This document shows positions 39,340-49,900 of a DNA stretch of 54,302 nt, piece by piece. The stretch is taken from contig JAGAPA010000014.1 of NCBI GenBank assembly GCA_017623455.1, positions 1 to 54,302 on the forward strand. The letters run 5' to 3'. The notes below the pieces were generated by a model. That model ran no database searches, was not told the origin of the DNA, and was given only the letters and a program-made list of their open reading frames with translations. A program made the position numbers and the translations under genes. Origin of the DNA: Clostridia bacterium. Lineage in GTDB: Bacteria > Bacillota > Clostridia > Christensenellales > Pumilibacteraceae. Position 1 is the stretch's first letter. The number at the start of each line of letters is the position of its first letter.

Positions 39340-41019
39340 ATGTGTGGAATAGTGGGCTTTATTGGAAAAAACGCCGTGTCAAACGCAATGGAAAAGCTAC
39401 GGCTTTTGCAGTACCGCGGATACGATTCTGTGGGCGTGGGCTTTGTGGAAGACGGGGAGATTCGTATAGAAAAAGCTGTGGGAAAGGTGGATGAGCTGAG
39501 CGTAAAAAGCGAGTCGGTACGCGCCGTTGCTCATACGCGCTGGGCTACTCACGGCAAGGTTTGTACCCGTAACGCGCACCCACATGCAAGCGGAGAAAAC
39601 TGGGCGATAGTCCACAACGGAATTATCGAAAACTACTCGGAGCTTGCAACGGGAAAAACCGTGTCGGATACCGACAGCGAGGTTATTGCGCAGTTGCTCG
39701 AAAAGTACGGAAACGGGCTTGGTTCGGTGATTGCTTGCGCGCAAAAGCTCGAAGGCGCGTTTGCCGTTCTGGCTTTAGAAAAAAGCGGAAAAATATATGC
39801 GATAAAGCAAAAAAGTCCGTTGTTTGTTAGCGAGAAAAACGGAGAAGTTGTATTTGCCTCCGATCCCGTGTGTTTTTGCGGTTTTTCGGATACGTATTAT
39901 AGTTTTTGCGACAAAGAATGTGCCGTAGCGGACGAAAACGGCGTTGAGTTTTACAGTTTTTCGGGCGAAAGGATTGCAAAGACCCCACAAACCCTTGCCG
40001 TAGAATACAGGGCGAGCGAAAAGGGGGATTTTGATACTTTTATGCATAAGGAGATATACGATATACCGCTTGCTCAAAGCAGGATAGAGCAAACGTACTT
40101 ACCTGCGTTTGTAAGCGAGGTGGTAAGCGATATAAGACATGCTGACGAGGTGTGGTTTATCGGGTGCGGAACGGCATACCACGCGTGCCTGTTTGCAGTG
40201 TGCGTTTTTGAAAAAGCAGGCGTAAGGTGCAGGGCGTTTATCGCGAGCGAGTTCAGGTATTCAGACGTAGTGCCAACAAAAAACACGCTGTGCGTTTTCG
40301 TGAGCCAGAGCGGAGAAACGGCGGATACTCTCGGGGCTTTGGAGAAGGTTGCGGGGGTGTGTAAAACGGTTGCGCTGACAAACGTGGGGTATTCCGCGCT
40401 TGCTTCAGCCGTAAACGTTTGTCTGCCCACTCTTGCAGGCGAGGAGCGAGCGGTGGCAAGCACTAAGGCGTACGCGTGCCAGATTTTTGTTTTCGATATA
40501 CTTGCCTCTGTGCTTAATAATGCAGAGCCTGTTATGCAAAAGCTTGATAAAAACGGGCTTGATTATATTTTTGAAGAGGCGAAAAGAGTTGTAAAGAGTT
40601 TTGACAAAAACGAGCTGTTCGTGCTGGGCAGAAAAGCCGATTACGTAACCGCGCTCGAGTGTGCGCTAAAAGTAAAGGAAGTGAGCTACGTAAATGCAAA
40701 CGCGTACCCGACGGGCGAGCTTAAGCACGGCTTTATCGCGCTTATCGAGGAGGGAACTGAGGTGCTGATTTTCGCCACCGATCCTATTCTTTATAAAAAG
40801 AGCTTGCACGGCGCGCGCGAGTGTAAGAGCAGGGGCGCGAAAATAACCGTGGTAACAACCGAGCCCGAGATGTTTGAGGGAGTGGGAAACGTGGTTAAAG
40901 TAAGCTCCTACCTTTGCTCCGTAGCGTTCGCTTTCGCCTTTGCGCTCGAGTGCGCAAAAAAGCGGAACTTCGATCCCGATATGCCCCGAAACCTTGCAAA
41001 AAGCGTAACAGTAGAATAA
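39340..41019 (+). CDS. glmS: glutamine-fructose-6-phosphate aminotransferase
   Basis: A 559-residue glucosamine-6-phosphate synthase. The N-terminal glutaminase has Cys1 (after Met removal) in MCGIVGFIG, RGYDSVG, HTRWATHG and HNGIIENY. Two SIS isomerase domains follow, with SQSGETADT near 320, AYPTGELKHG near 455 and the classic C-terminus RNLAKSVTVE. It is about 50 residues shorter than usual owing to shortened loops, for instance between the glutaminase strands, but every catalytic motif remains. It makes glucosamine-6-phosphate from fructose-6-phosphate and glutamine. No glmS ribozyme-like leader is possible here, because it starts 6 bp after glmM. Confidence 0.95.
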   Translation: MCGIVGFIGKNAVSNAMEKLRLLQYRGYDSVGVGFVEDGEIRIEKAVGKVDELSVKSESVRAVAHTRWATHGKVCTRNAHPHASGENWAIVHNGIIENYSELATGKTVSDTDSEVIAQLLEKYGNGLGSVIACAQKLEGAFAVLALEKSGKIYAIKQKSPLFVSEKNGEVVFASDPVCFCGFSDTYYSFCDKECAVADENGVEFYSFSGERIAKTPQTLAVEYRASEKGDFDTFMHKEIYDIPLAQSRIEQTYLPAFVSEVVSDIRHADEVWFIGCGTAYHACLFAVCVFEKAGVRCRAFIASEFRYSDVVPTKNTLCVFVSQSGETADTLGALEKVAGVCKTVALTNVGYSALASAVNVCLPTLAGEERAVASTKAYACQIFVFDILASVLNNAEPVMQKLDKNGLDYIFEEAKRVVKSFDKNELFVLGRKADYVTALECALKVKEVSYVNANAYPTGELKHGFIALIEEGTEVLIFATDPILYKKSLHGARECKSRGAKITVVTTEPEMFEGVGNVVKVSSYLCSVAFAFAFALECAKKRNFDPDMPRNLAKSVTVE

Positions 41020-41036
41020 AAACAAAAAAAACACGA

Positions 41037-41082
41037 AAAGTCCCTACCGTTTATGAGATTTTCAGACGGAAAGGGGCTTTTT
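41037..41082 (+). terminator. terminator of glmMS
   Basis: Arms AAAAGTCCCTACCGT and ACGGAAAGGGGCTTTTT with small mismatches, then a T-run. Confidence 0.75.
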
Positions 41083-41190
41083 ATTTGGGTTTTTGCCGAA
41101 AAAGCGTGGCGAGAAAAACGGATTTCGACAGCATAGTACAATGTTCGATGTTTTGTAACAATCTCTCCGAAAAACAGACAAAGGAAAGGT

Positions 41191-41220
41191 TTGCACATTT
41201 CGCACGAAAATTGCTATAAT
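41191..41220 (+). promoter_or_regulatory. promoter of spo0A
   Basis: TTGCAC (41191-41196), 18-bp spacer, TATAAT (41215-41220). TTTGTCAGCAAA at about 41230 is weakly like a 0A box. Confidence 0.5.
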
Positions 41221-41284
41221 GTCAGTACAATTTGTCAGCAAATGAAGGAAAATATCGAGGTTAAAAATTTTTTAGGAGACAAAA

Positions 41285-42013
41285 ATGAAAACGAAAATTC
41301 TGGTAATCGACGACAACAAAGAGTATGCGGAGCAACTGGCGAAAAGCCTGACAGAGGCGGAGGATCTTGAGGTTATTGCAACCGCGCAAAACGGTGAGGA
41401 AGGGCTGAAAATATTCAATACGTATCGCCCCGACGTGGTGATTTTGGACTTGGTAATGCCCGTTCGCGACGGGTATTCGTTCTTGGAAAACGCGCACAAA
41501 GGCAACAGTAAATTTATCGCGCTTTCCGCGCTCTCGCAGGACGCGTTCATAAACCGCGCTATTACTCTCGGCGCCGATTATTATCTCGTAAAGCCGTGCA
41601 GTGCAAAGGTGGTAGAAGAGCGCATACGTTTTGTCCGTAACGGGAACAAGGAAACGGTTGTGGATAAGGCTATAGAGGAGCGTATAACCAATATTTTCAT
41701 AACGGTGGGCATACCTGCGCACATCAAGGGCTATCAGTTTTTGCGCGAGGCAATAAAGATGGCGGTGGACAATCCCGAGGTTATCAATTCCATCACAAAA
41801 CAGTTGTATCCGTCCGTGGCAAAGAGGTTCTCTACGTCCGCAAGTAAGGTGGAGCGCGCAATCCGTCACGCAATAGAGGTGGCTTGGAATAGGGGTAAGA
41901 TAGAAAATATCAACTCGCTTTTCGGTGTGAAGGTGTACAACCATAACGAAAAACCGACAAACGGCGAATTTATTGCGCTCGTAGCCGATAAAATGCTTCT
42001 CGAAAGCGTCTAG
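41285..42013 (+). CDS. spo0A: sporulation master regulator Spo0A-type response regulator
   Basis: A 242-residue response regulator. The receiver domain (1-115) has the acidic pair DD at 9-10, phospho-acceptor Asp55 in ILDLVMP, Ser in ALSAL and the KPC lysine near 103. The Spo0A_C DNA-binding domain (about 135-240) has IPAHIKGYQFLREAI, ASKVERAIRHAIEVAWNRG and KPTNGEFIALVADKM, which are nearly diagnostic. In Clostridia it starts sporulation and shifts metabolism on phosphorylation. It lies alone between glmS and upp instead of next to spoIVB. GGAG is upstream of the ATG. Whether the organism sporulates cannot be told here. Confidence 0.92.
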   Translation: MKTKILVIDDNKEYAEQLAKSLTEAEDLEVIATAQNGEEGLKIFNTYRPDVVILDLVMPVRDGYSFLENAHKGNSKFIALSALSQDAFINRAITLGADYYLVKPCSAKVVEERIRFVRNGNKETVVDKAIEERITNIFITVGIPAHIKGYQFLREAIKMAVDNPEVINSITKQLYPSVAKRFSTSASKVERAIRHAIEVAWNRGKIENINSLFGVKVYNHNEKPTNGEFIALVADKMLLESV

Positions 42014-42438
42014 TGGGGCAGACCCCACGGTCAATAATTGTTATTCCGCTAAAGCATATTTAAAGTGGTGCAGGGTACTTTAGGTTTTGTGGAGTACTAT
42101 ACTAAAAAGGGTAGTTGCATCAGACTATTATGTTTAGTGGGCGATTCGTGAATCGCCCCTACAGAAAAGCTGTCGACAATCGATTGTTAGTTTTGTAACT
42201 AAGGTTTGTTTATAGTGGGGCAGGGTGCTTTGGGTTTTGTGGAGTACTATATAGAACAAAGGGCAGACCCCACGGTCAAGTGCGCAGGCGCACCCCCAAT
42301 ATTGGCAGACAGGTCTGCTCCCGATAATTGTTCTTTAGCAAATCAAACAATCACCGTCAGCTCATTCTCTTATGTCATTGCGAGGAGCGAAGCGACGTGG
42401 CAATCTCTATAACTTTTTAAGATAATCTGCAAAAACGG
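42014..42438. repeat. mosaic repeat region between spo0A and upp
   Basis: No gene. It contains two copies of a module with CAGGGT(A/G)CTTT, GGTTTTGTGGAGTACTATA (at about 42070 and 42220), GGGCAGACCCCACGGTCAA at 42014 and 42261, the palindrome GGGCGATTCGTGAATCGCCC (42139-42158), and at 42377-42404 an ATTGC...GCAAT hairpin element with an AGGAGCGAAGCGACG core, which I recognise as a widespread REP-like sequence in many bacterial genomes. Confidence 0.65.
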
Positions 42439-42467
42439 TTGCAATAAATTGCGGAATGTATTATAAT
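42439..42467 (+). promoter_or_regulatory. promoter of upp
   Basis: TTGCAA (42439-42444), 17-bp spacer, TATAAT (42462-42467). GCAAT-AA-ATTGC overlaps it. The palindrome CGCATACGTATGCG lies in the leader at 42549-42562. Confidence 0.6.
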
Positions 42468-42604
42468 AGTTGTAATGCAAGCGAAGTCCGTCCTTTTTCG
42501 GGTGATTCGTTCACAAACCGCAAAAATAGGGGGAAATAACGGTAAAAACGCATACGTATGCGAGAAAACCTGTCGCTTTGTAAAAAAATCGGGAGTAAAA
42601 ACTT

Positions 42605-43243
42605 ATGAAAAACTATGAAAACGTTGTAATTTTCGATCATCCGCTTATTAAGCACAAGGTGGCGATACTTAGAAGCAAAGACACCGACATGAAGACGTTT
42701 AGGGAGCTTGTTGAGGAGATAACAACTCTTATGACGTACGAAGCGCTAAAAGACGTGCCTACCGAAAAGATTATAGTGGAAACACCGCTCGAAACCGTTG
42801 AGCAAACGGTGGTAAAAGACGATAGCGTTGTTATCGTACCAATTTTGAGAGCAGGGCTCGGTATGGTAAACGGCGTGCACGTGCTGTTCCCCACCGCAAA
42901 GGTAGGACATATCGGAATGTACAGAAACGAAGAAACCTTAGAACCCGTGGTGTATTATTGTAAACTCCCCGTAGGAATTGAGGAAAAAATGGCTATAGTT
43001 GTAGATCCCATGCTCGCAACGGGCGGATCTGCGTGTGATGCGATAGACCTTTTGAAGAAGAACGGTTGTAAGAAAATCAAGCTGATGTCCATTCTCGGCG
43101 CGCCCGAGGGCGTGGAAAAGGTTGCTACAACGCATCCCGACGTAAACGTATACGTGTCCACCTTAGACAGACAGCTCAACGAGCACGGATATATACTTCC
43201 CGGTCTTGGCGATGCCGGCGACAGACTGTTCGGAACTAAGTAA
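42605..43243 (+). CDS. upp: uracil phosphoribosyltransferase
   Basis: A 212-residue enzyme of the normal length. It shows the N-terminal HPLIKHKVAILR motif, the PRPP-binding loop DPMLATGGSACDAI (about 138-151), PILRAGLGMV near 80 and the uracil-binding YILPGLGDAGDR near the C-terminus. It salvages uracil to UMP with PRPP. The leader from the -10 box to the ATG is about 130 nt but shows no convincing attenuator. It is a single-gene unit. Confidence 0.95.
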   Translation: MKNYENVVIFDHPLIKHKVAILRSKDTDMKTFRELVEEITTLMTYEALKDVPTEKIIVETPLETVEQTVVKDDSVVIVPILRAGLGMVNGVHVLFPTAKVGHIGMYRNEETLEPVVYYCKLPVGIEEKMAIVVDPMLATGGSACDAIDLLKKNGCKKIKLMSILGAPEGVEKVATTHPDVNVYVSTLDRQLNEHGYILPGLGDAGDRLFGTK

Positions 43244-43263
43244 AAATCAATACAAGTCCAACG

Positions 43264-43302
43264 AAAAACGTTTTTGCAAAAAATTGCGAAAGCGTTTTTT
43301 TG
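43264..43302 (+). terminator. terminator of upp
   Basis: Imperfect hairpin between AAAAACG and CGTTTTTTT, with GC-flanked loop and a T-run, 21 bp after the stop. Confidence 0.7.
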
Positions 43303-43324
43303 TTCATTCTATATAATTTTTATG

Positions 43325-43705
43325 CGCGCGCGGTGCGCAGGCGCACACCCAATAACGTTATTCCGCTAAAGCATATTTAGAGAGATACAGGGTACTTTGG
43401 GTTTTGTGGTGTTTTGGGGTTAAAAAGCGAAGGCGTACCCCCAATTATTGTTATTCCGCTAAGACGTATTTATAGTTTTTACAAAACCAATAATCGATAA
43501 TCGACAGCTTTTCTGTAGGGGCGATTCACGAATCGCCCACCCCTCACGAATCGCCCACCCCTCACGAATCGCCCCCGTGCGTAGGTGGGTTTTTCATGTT
43601 GGCAGTGCGCCTCGCACCGATTCACGAATCGCCCACCCCTCACGAATCGCCCACCCCCCGTACGTAGGTGGGTTTTTCATGTTGGCAATGCGCCTCGCAC
43701 CAAAA
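43325..43705. repeat. repeat cluster before the giant lipoprotein gene
   Basis: No gene. It holds the modules ATTCCGCTAAAGCATATTTA and CAGGGTACTTTGGGTTTTGTG (also at 42.0 kb), GGGCGATTCACGAATCGCCC (43519-43538), and two tandem copies (about 79-bp period) of a segment with repeated CACGAATCGCCCACCCCT, GTAGGTGGGTTTTTCATG and TGCGCCTCGCACC. Confidence 0.7.
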
Positions 43706-43920
43706 GCACTAAAATCTTAGGGTGATTTTGCGGTTGAACGTTAAAAAACGACGTAATTTCCTCAAAATCCCTCGAAAAACTGCAAAAAAATCGATTTGTG
43801 CAAAAGTATATATTGTGGTGGGAGCGCGTGAAAACCGCAATATAGGGCGCAAATCCGAATAATACGGGGCAAAAAGCCGTCTTGGAATATATATTAAAAA
43901 TATAAATTTCAAAAAACCCC

Positions 43921-43950
43921 TTGACAAATGCGGTCGATTTGGAGTATAAT
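43921..43950 (+). promoter_or_regulatory. promoter of the giant lipoprotein gene
   Basis: TTGACA (43921-43926), 18-bp spacer, TATAAT (43945-43950), then GGAGGG before the ATG at 43997. Confidence 0.8.
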
Positions 43951-43996
43951 AGTGCCATATTTGAAAAAATATTTATAATTCAATTGAGGAGGGATT

Positions 43997-46900
43997 ATGA
44001 AAAAGAAGCAATTAGTAGCAGTATTTGTCATGATGCTCGCAGCCGCAACAATGGCTACGGCGTGTCAGACACCGGAAGCGAAAGCTAAGGATGCTTTGAA
44101 GTACCTCGACGAAAAGTATAGTGACGAACAAGTCATCGATCTTGAATGGTCTGCAGGCGCGGACTATGATACGCTCACTTACAAATTCCTCGAGAACTTT
44201 AAGGTAAACAACGGCTTTGAGATGGAAGTGTACGCTGATGAAGCGCTTACACAGCTTGAGAACCAGGAGGCTCTTCAGCTTGTAGAGGGTAACAACGATT
44301 TCTGGATCGTTGTATTCAAAGCAGGCAAGAACAAGGACGACAAGTCCGCTCACGTATTCAAGGTAAACATCAACAAGCCCGTAACCGTAGACGTAACCTT
44401 AAACGTTGAGGGCGTAACAACCACTCTTGAGGGCGTAGCAGAGGGCACCTTCATCGCAGCTCCCGCAGCTCCCGTTTTGCCTGAGCAGAAGCAGTTTGAG
44501 GGCTGGTATTACGATTCAGCCTTTACCGATCCGTACGTTCCCGGCGAGCAGACGGCAGACTTTACCCTTTTCGCAAAGATTGGCGAGGGTACTTGGACTA
44601 CCGACGTTAACATCATGTGCGAGAATATCGCAGACGACGGTTACACTGCAGACGGAACTGTAGCAGCACAGTTTGTAGGAACTGCAGACAAGGCAGAGTT
44701 TAGCCACAACATCACAGGCTTCGTATACGACAGACTTGAAGCAAACGGCAGTGAAGTTACCGCGTACTACAAGAGAGCAACCTACACCGTTACTCTTTTG
44801 GGCGCAGACGAAACTACGCCTTATGCAACCGTTGAAAACGTTAAGTACGGCGCTGTTCCCGATCTTAGCGCATACAGCGTAACAAAGCCCGAAGCCGGTG
44901 AAACGGTTTATACCTTCGCAGGATGGTCTACTCTTGACGATCAGGAAGTAGGTGCGGTAACAGGCGCGGTATCTTATAAGCCCGTGTTCACTTCCGCTCA
45001 AAAGACCTACACCGTTACCGAGGATATCGAGGGTGCAGCAATCACCATTCTTGCAGGTGAAAAAGAGCAGTATTTCAAGGGCGATACCATCAAGTTTGAT
45101 ATCGAGCTTGAAGCAGATTATAATAGAAACGTAGAGTACACCATTTTGGTTAACGGCGTAGAAGTTGACTACGTTGACGGCGGATATACCGTAGAATTCC
45201 CCGGCTCTGAAAATCTTGTAATCACAGCAGAAAACATTGTTAAAAACACATATAACGCATCCTTGGGTGTTAAGATCGTTAATACCGGTGCAGAATTTGC
45301 AAAGGTTAAGGATGCAAGCGAACTTGTTCTTTACGTAGACGGAGTTGAGCAGGCGTACGAAGATGTCGCATCTATCGCAATCGCTCTTTCTTCCGGCGAT
45401 CACGTAATCGAGCTTAAAGTAGGCGAAGAAGTAATGTACAGCAAGACCTTGACCGTAGAAGCAGGCTGTGAAGACACCGCTCTCGATCTTGGTGTTGAAA
45501 CTATCGGCTACTTCAACTTCGAGGGTAAAGGCGGCGCGTTCTTCGAAACCGAGAACGGCTTGGTAAACTCTCTTGGTGGCGATCAGTTTATCGGACAGCA
45601 GGTATTCTTTGCTGATATCGATCCTACCGCAGACGCATTTAAGATCTCTGCAAATATCCAGAACGATTGGGATGCACTTCCCGAAGGTAAGGAGCAGGAA
45701 GGCGACCCCGGTTATGCATTTGAAATTACCGGTGGCGGAGCAATGCTTGAAGTTATCTTCATGAAATCTCAGGTACGTATCATTTACAGCGGAATGTCCG
45801 GTTGGGCTCCCCTTTCTTTAGGCAAAGCATACGACGTGGCTGACCTTATGGCAGAAACCAACGGCGACGGACTTAAGCTTTCCGTAATGAAGAAGGGCAG
45901 CGCATACTACTTCTATGCAGAAGACAGACTTCAGTTCGTATTCACCGAGAACGGCGTAACGAGCGTAGCAGTACCTGTTAATGTTGATGAGAACACGAAT
46001 AATATCATTGCAGAAAGAATGGCAACCATTCTTGCAGCCGACGACGTAAAAGCAGGTCTTTACTTCACCATGGACGGAGCAAATAATAAGCACCTTCCCG
46101 TAAGAGTAACCGACGCATCTTATACCGACAAGGCAGAAGATCTTGCTAAGTACGACGAGTACGGATCCGTATCGTTCGCACTTTCCGCTGATAACGAAAT
46201 CAGATCTCCTGCAAACGCATACGCAAGCATTGGCGCTGTTAAGATTTTACATCAGGCTAACGTTAACGTAGGCGCAAGCGTAGATCTTAACGATTACTTT
46301 ATCGGCAATCAGCCTGTTAGCGTTCAGGTGGGCGACTTTATTGACGCAGACCTTGGCAAGCTCGTTCTTTTCACCTCTACCGACGGTGGCGAGAGCTGGG
46401 ACGAAGGTACGGACGTAACCAACGAAACACTTTATGCAACAAGCAAACTTTGGCAGTATAACCTTGTTCCCGAAAAGGGCAAGTCCTACAGATTTGAGAT
46501 TACTTTTGCAGAAGAGAAAACCAAGGTTGACGCGCAGTTCTTTATTAAGTCCGAAGACGTATTGGTAACCGGAGTAGACTTCTCCGTACATAGACAGAAC
46601 GGCGACTCACTTGTTTATACAGGCACGACTATTACTATCGAAAATTCTTATAACGGTGTTATCAGTCTTCCTGCAGGCGACTACTATGTTTTAGTAGAAA
46701 CCGCAGGCAACGTATTCGGAAAGAAGGTAGAATTTACCATTCCCGAAGATTATGAAGAGTATACTATCGACGTAGAAGTAAATCTTGAAAAGAACATTTG
46801 GGGAACAGGCTTCACAGGCGTTGGCTTAGGATCTTTCGAGTATACTGCAGATATTACCGCAGAAGACGTAGCATCCACCTTCTCGTTGACTCGTGAAGGC

Positions 46901-49900
46901 TACTGTGGCGGTTCCGGTGGTGAATGGACTTTGGATCAAGGCCTTAACAACGGCGAAATGATCTCCTTCTCGCTTAAGTTCAACGAGGGCATGGGCTTGT
47001 ACAGAGGTCCTGACGGCTCTTATACCGGCGAACCCACCTTCAAGAATCCTGCAGGTCAGTACTCCGATATGTACATCAAGTTCTATACCTCCAAGGCAGA
47101 CGGAACTTGGAACAATCACGGTATTGGTTCTTCCGGTGCTGCTTGGGGTGGTACGGCTCTTAACAGCTCTCCCTTCCTTGCAAAAGGAGTTCAGGCTCAG
47201 TACGTTAAGGAAAATCCCGACCTTAGCCTTGTATACGACTTTGGCTATGCAAAACTTAACAACGTAGTATACCTCTTCGTTAAGTATCACGACGTAGACG
47301 AGTGGACGCTCGTATCTTCTAACGCAACGGGCGAGGGTGCAACTCAAATCAAGCTTGGTATTGCATCTATAGCTCAGTTCAACCTTAACTACACACTTAA
47401 CAATTTCGCATACCTTCAGGATGCTGACGAGGTTCAGAGATTGTACGACCTTAACCTTGTAACCGACGGTCCTATGACGGGTGCTAACGGCGAAAAGACC
47501 ATCAACGGTGACGGTGTTGTTTCCGACAAGACCGCAGGTACTCTTGCTTATACAACCGAAAACGACGCAGTAATTTGGGATACCGATACTGTTGGCGACG
47601 TTAACAAGGGTAAGATGACCATCGAAGGTGACTACTCCGTTTACGGCGACAAACACCAAGGTGGTGGATTTGTTATCAAGCAGATGTCAACCGGTAAGTA
47701 CATGACCATTATGATGGACTACAGTGCTGCATCTCTTATCCTTTCGCTTTCTGCTGGAAACGGATTTACAATGAGACAGTATCTTCACAACTGGAATGAT
47801 TACAAGAAGGGCTATGCAGATGCTCAGAACAACCTTACTTGGGGTACAACGACCAAAGACGCTCCTCTTACCTACTACATGAAGGCAGAACTCGAAGGCT
47901 ACAACCTTAAGATTTGGGTAGCAAAGAGCAAAGCAACCGTAGAAGCTAACCCCAACTTCGTAATGAACATCTACGAAGCATACAAGAAGGGTAACGGCGG
48001 TGGCGGAAGTGCAGCCGGCTTTGGTGATGCAGAGCTTGCAGCATTCCCCTTCCTTGCAGATATTGACGGAAATACCGCTCAGTCTTCAAAGGCTTACGAG
48101 TCCGGCGTAGTAGCACTCGGTTATGCTTACTGTGGTGACAAGACCAGAGGCGGTAGCATCAGCAACGGTTCTATCAACTACTTCTCTTATGACGAGATCC
48201 TCGTAGCAGCAAAGGCAGAAGCTGTTGCAGCTATCGAAGAGTACGCAGGCGAGCTTGAGTACGAGCTTGAAGACGGCGACCTTGCTCCCATCGATGCAAT
48301 GACCGCTCCCTCTCAAAAGGCAGAAGTTATTGCAGCAATCAAGGCTTCTATTGCAGAAAAAGACGCAGCTATCGACCTTGCAAACGCTAAGACCGACGCT
48401 CTTGCAGCTCTTGACGAGTATGCAGCAAGCAAGGTATACGTTGGAACCGAAGAAGCTGTAGTAGTAGAAGACGTAATGAAAGAAAAGATTACCTCCGCAA
48501 CAACCATTGACGGCGTAGCTGCAGGACTTGTAGAGGCTAAGGCTATTGTTGACTACTTTGCAGAAAAGGGCAAGGAAGTAGCAGAAACACTTCTCGAAAA
48601 AGTTAGCGCAGGACTTGCTTCCGTAGACGCAGAATATGCAAAAGCAACCGAAATGACCGACTACGGTAAAGCAGAACTTGATGCAGTTGTAGCAAAGGCT
48701 AAATCTGACATCAACGCAATCAGCACTGTAGAAGATATCGACAACGTTATCGCAGGATACGTAGCAACTGTAACCGACTCCGTTGCAAAGGTTTGCGCAA
48801 AAGTAGCAGTAACGTTTGCAGGCAACGAGGTAATGGACGTTCTTTACGGAACAGCTCTTGCAGACGTAGCAGGTGAAGCTGTTATCCCCGAAAAGGCAGA
48901 CGACAAGGACGGACTTGGACAGTACGTTGGCTCTTGGGCTATCGAAGACGGCGCATTGGCTACCGAAGACGTAGCAGTTGAAGCTTCCTACGTATACTCT
49001 TACTACAACGTAACTATCGCAGGTACCGCTGTTGACTATGCAGGCGCTGCTATCTCTAACGTAACCGTAACGGTTAACCACGTAGACGGTATGACCTTCA
49101 CAGGTGTAACCGATGCAGAAGGTAAGTTTAGTATCGATGCAAAGCTTGGTAGTGCAACCATTACTTGGTCAACTCCCGAACTTGTAACCGGTGTAAGAAC
49201 AACTAATCCCGATGCAAACTACGTAATCGCAAGAACAGGCAATGCTTCTACCATTGCTGATGATAAAGACACAACAAAGACTATTAACGTTGCTCTTGCT
49301 TACGGTATCTCCGTAGATAACGTTCCAAACGCAACAGTTGAAAAGACCGGTGCATACGCATCCGACGACCTTACCGACGCAACCTACGAAGGCTACTCTG
49401 TAAGCGCATACGGCTTCCAGTCAAATATCCACCTTCGTACCGGTAACGTTCTTAAGGAGAACACCTACTTCAAGTTCCGTGTAAATCTTCACGGTGCAGA
49501 AGGCGACAAGCTCGCTCACAATATCCACAAGAGCGGTGCTTATTACAGTGGCGACAAGAGCAAGGCATTCGGTGACGTTGCGCTCAAGATGATTATTGGT
49601 GGCTACGCTGCTAAGATCAACGGACAGGGCGGTGAGGTTGTACCTTGCGACCAGAGGCAGTCAGACTTTGTTGCAGGACAACTCTTTACAAGAACAGGCG
49701 CTCAGCCCTTTGCAGGACTTTATGAGAATGCAATCCGTGGAGCAGGCTCTGCTGACCTTCTTAAGGTAGACTACGAAAAGGTTGATATGGACCTTATGTA
49801 CGTTAAGACTACCGACAACCAGGTAACACTTTACGGAAAACTTGCTATCTCCGACAACGATTGGATTGCTCTTGCAACCGCAACCGTAAAGGGAGATTGG

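Noticed and set aside
41228-41242. 0A box upstream of spo0A
   Set aside because: The match to TTTGTCRAA-type sites is partial and no other copy supports autoregulation.
48086-49081. Long minus-strand ORFs opposite the giant lipoprotein gene (for example 331 codons here, 348 codons at 49661-50707)
   Set aside because: They are Cys- and Val-rich mirror readings caused by the codon bias of the plus-strand gene, with no ribosome binding site or recognisable domain.
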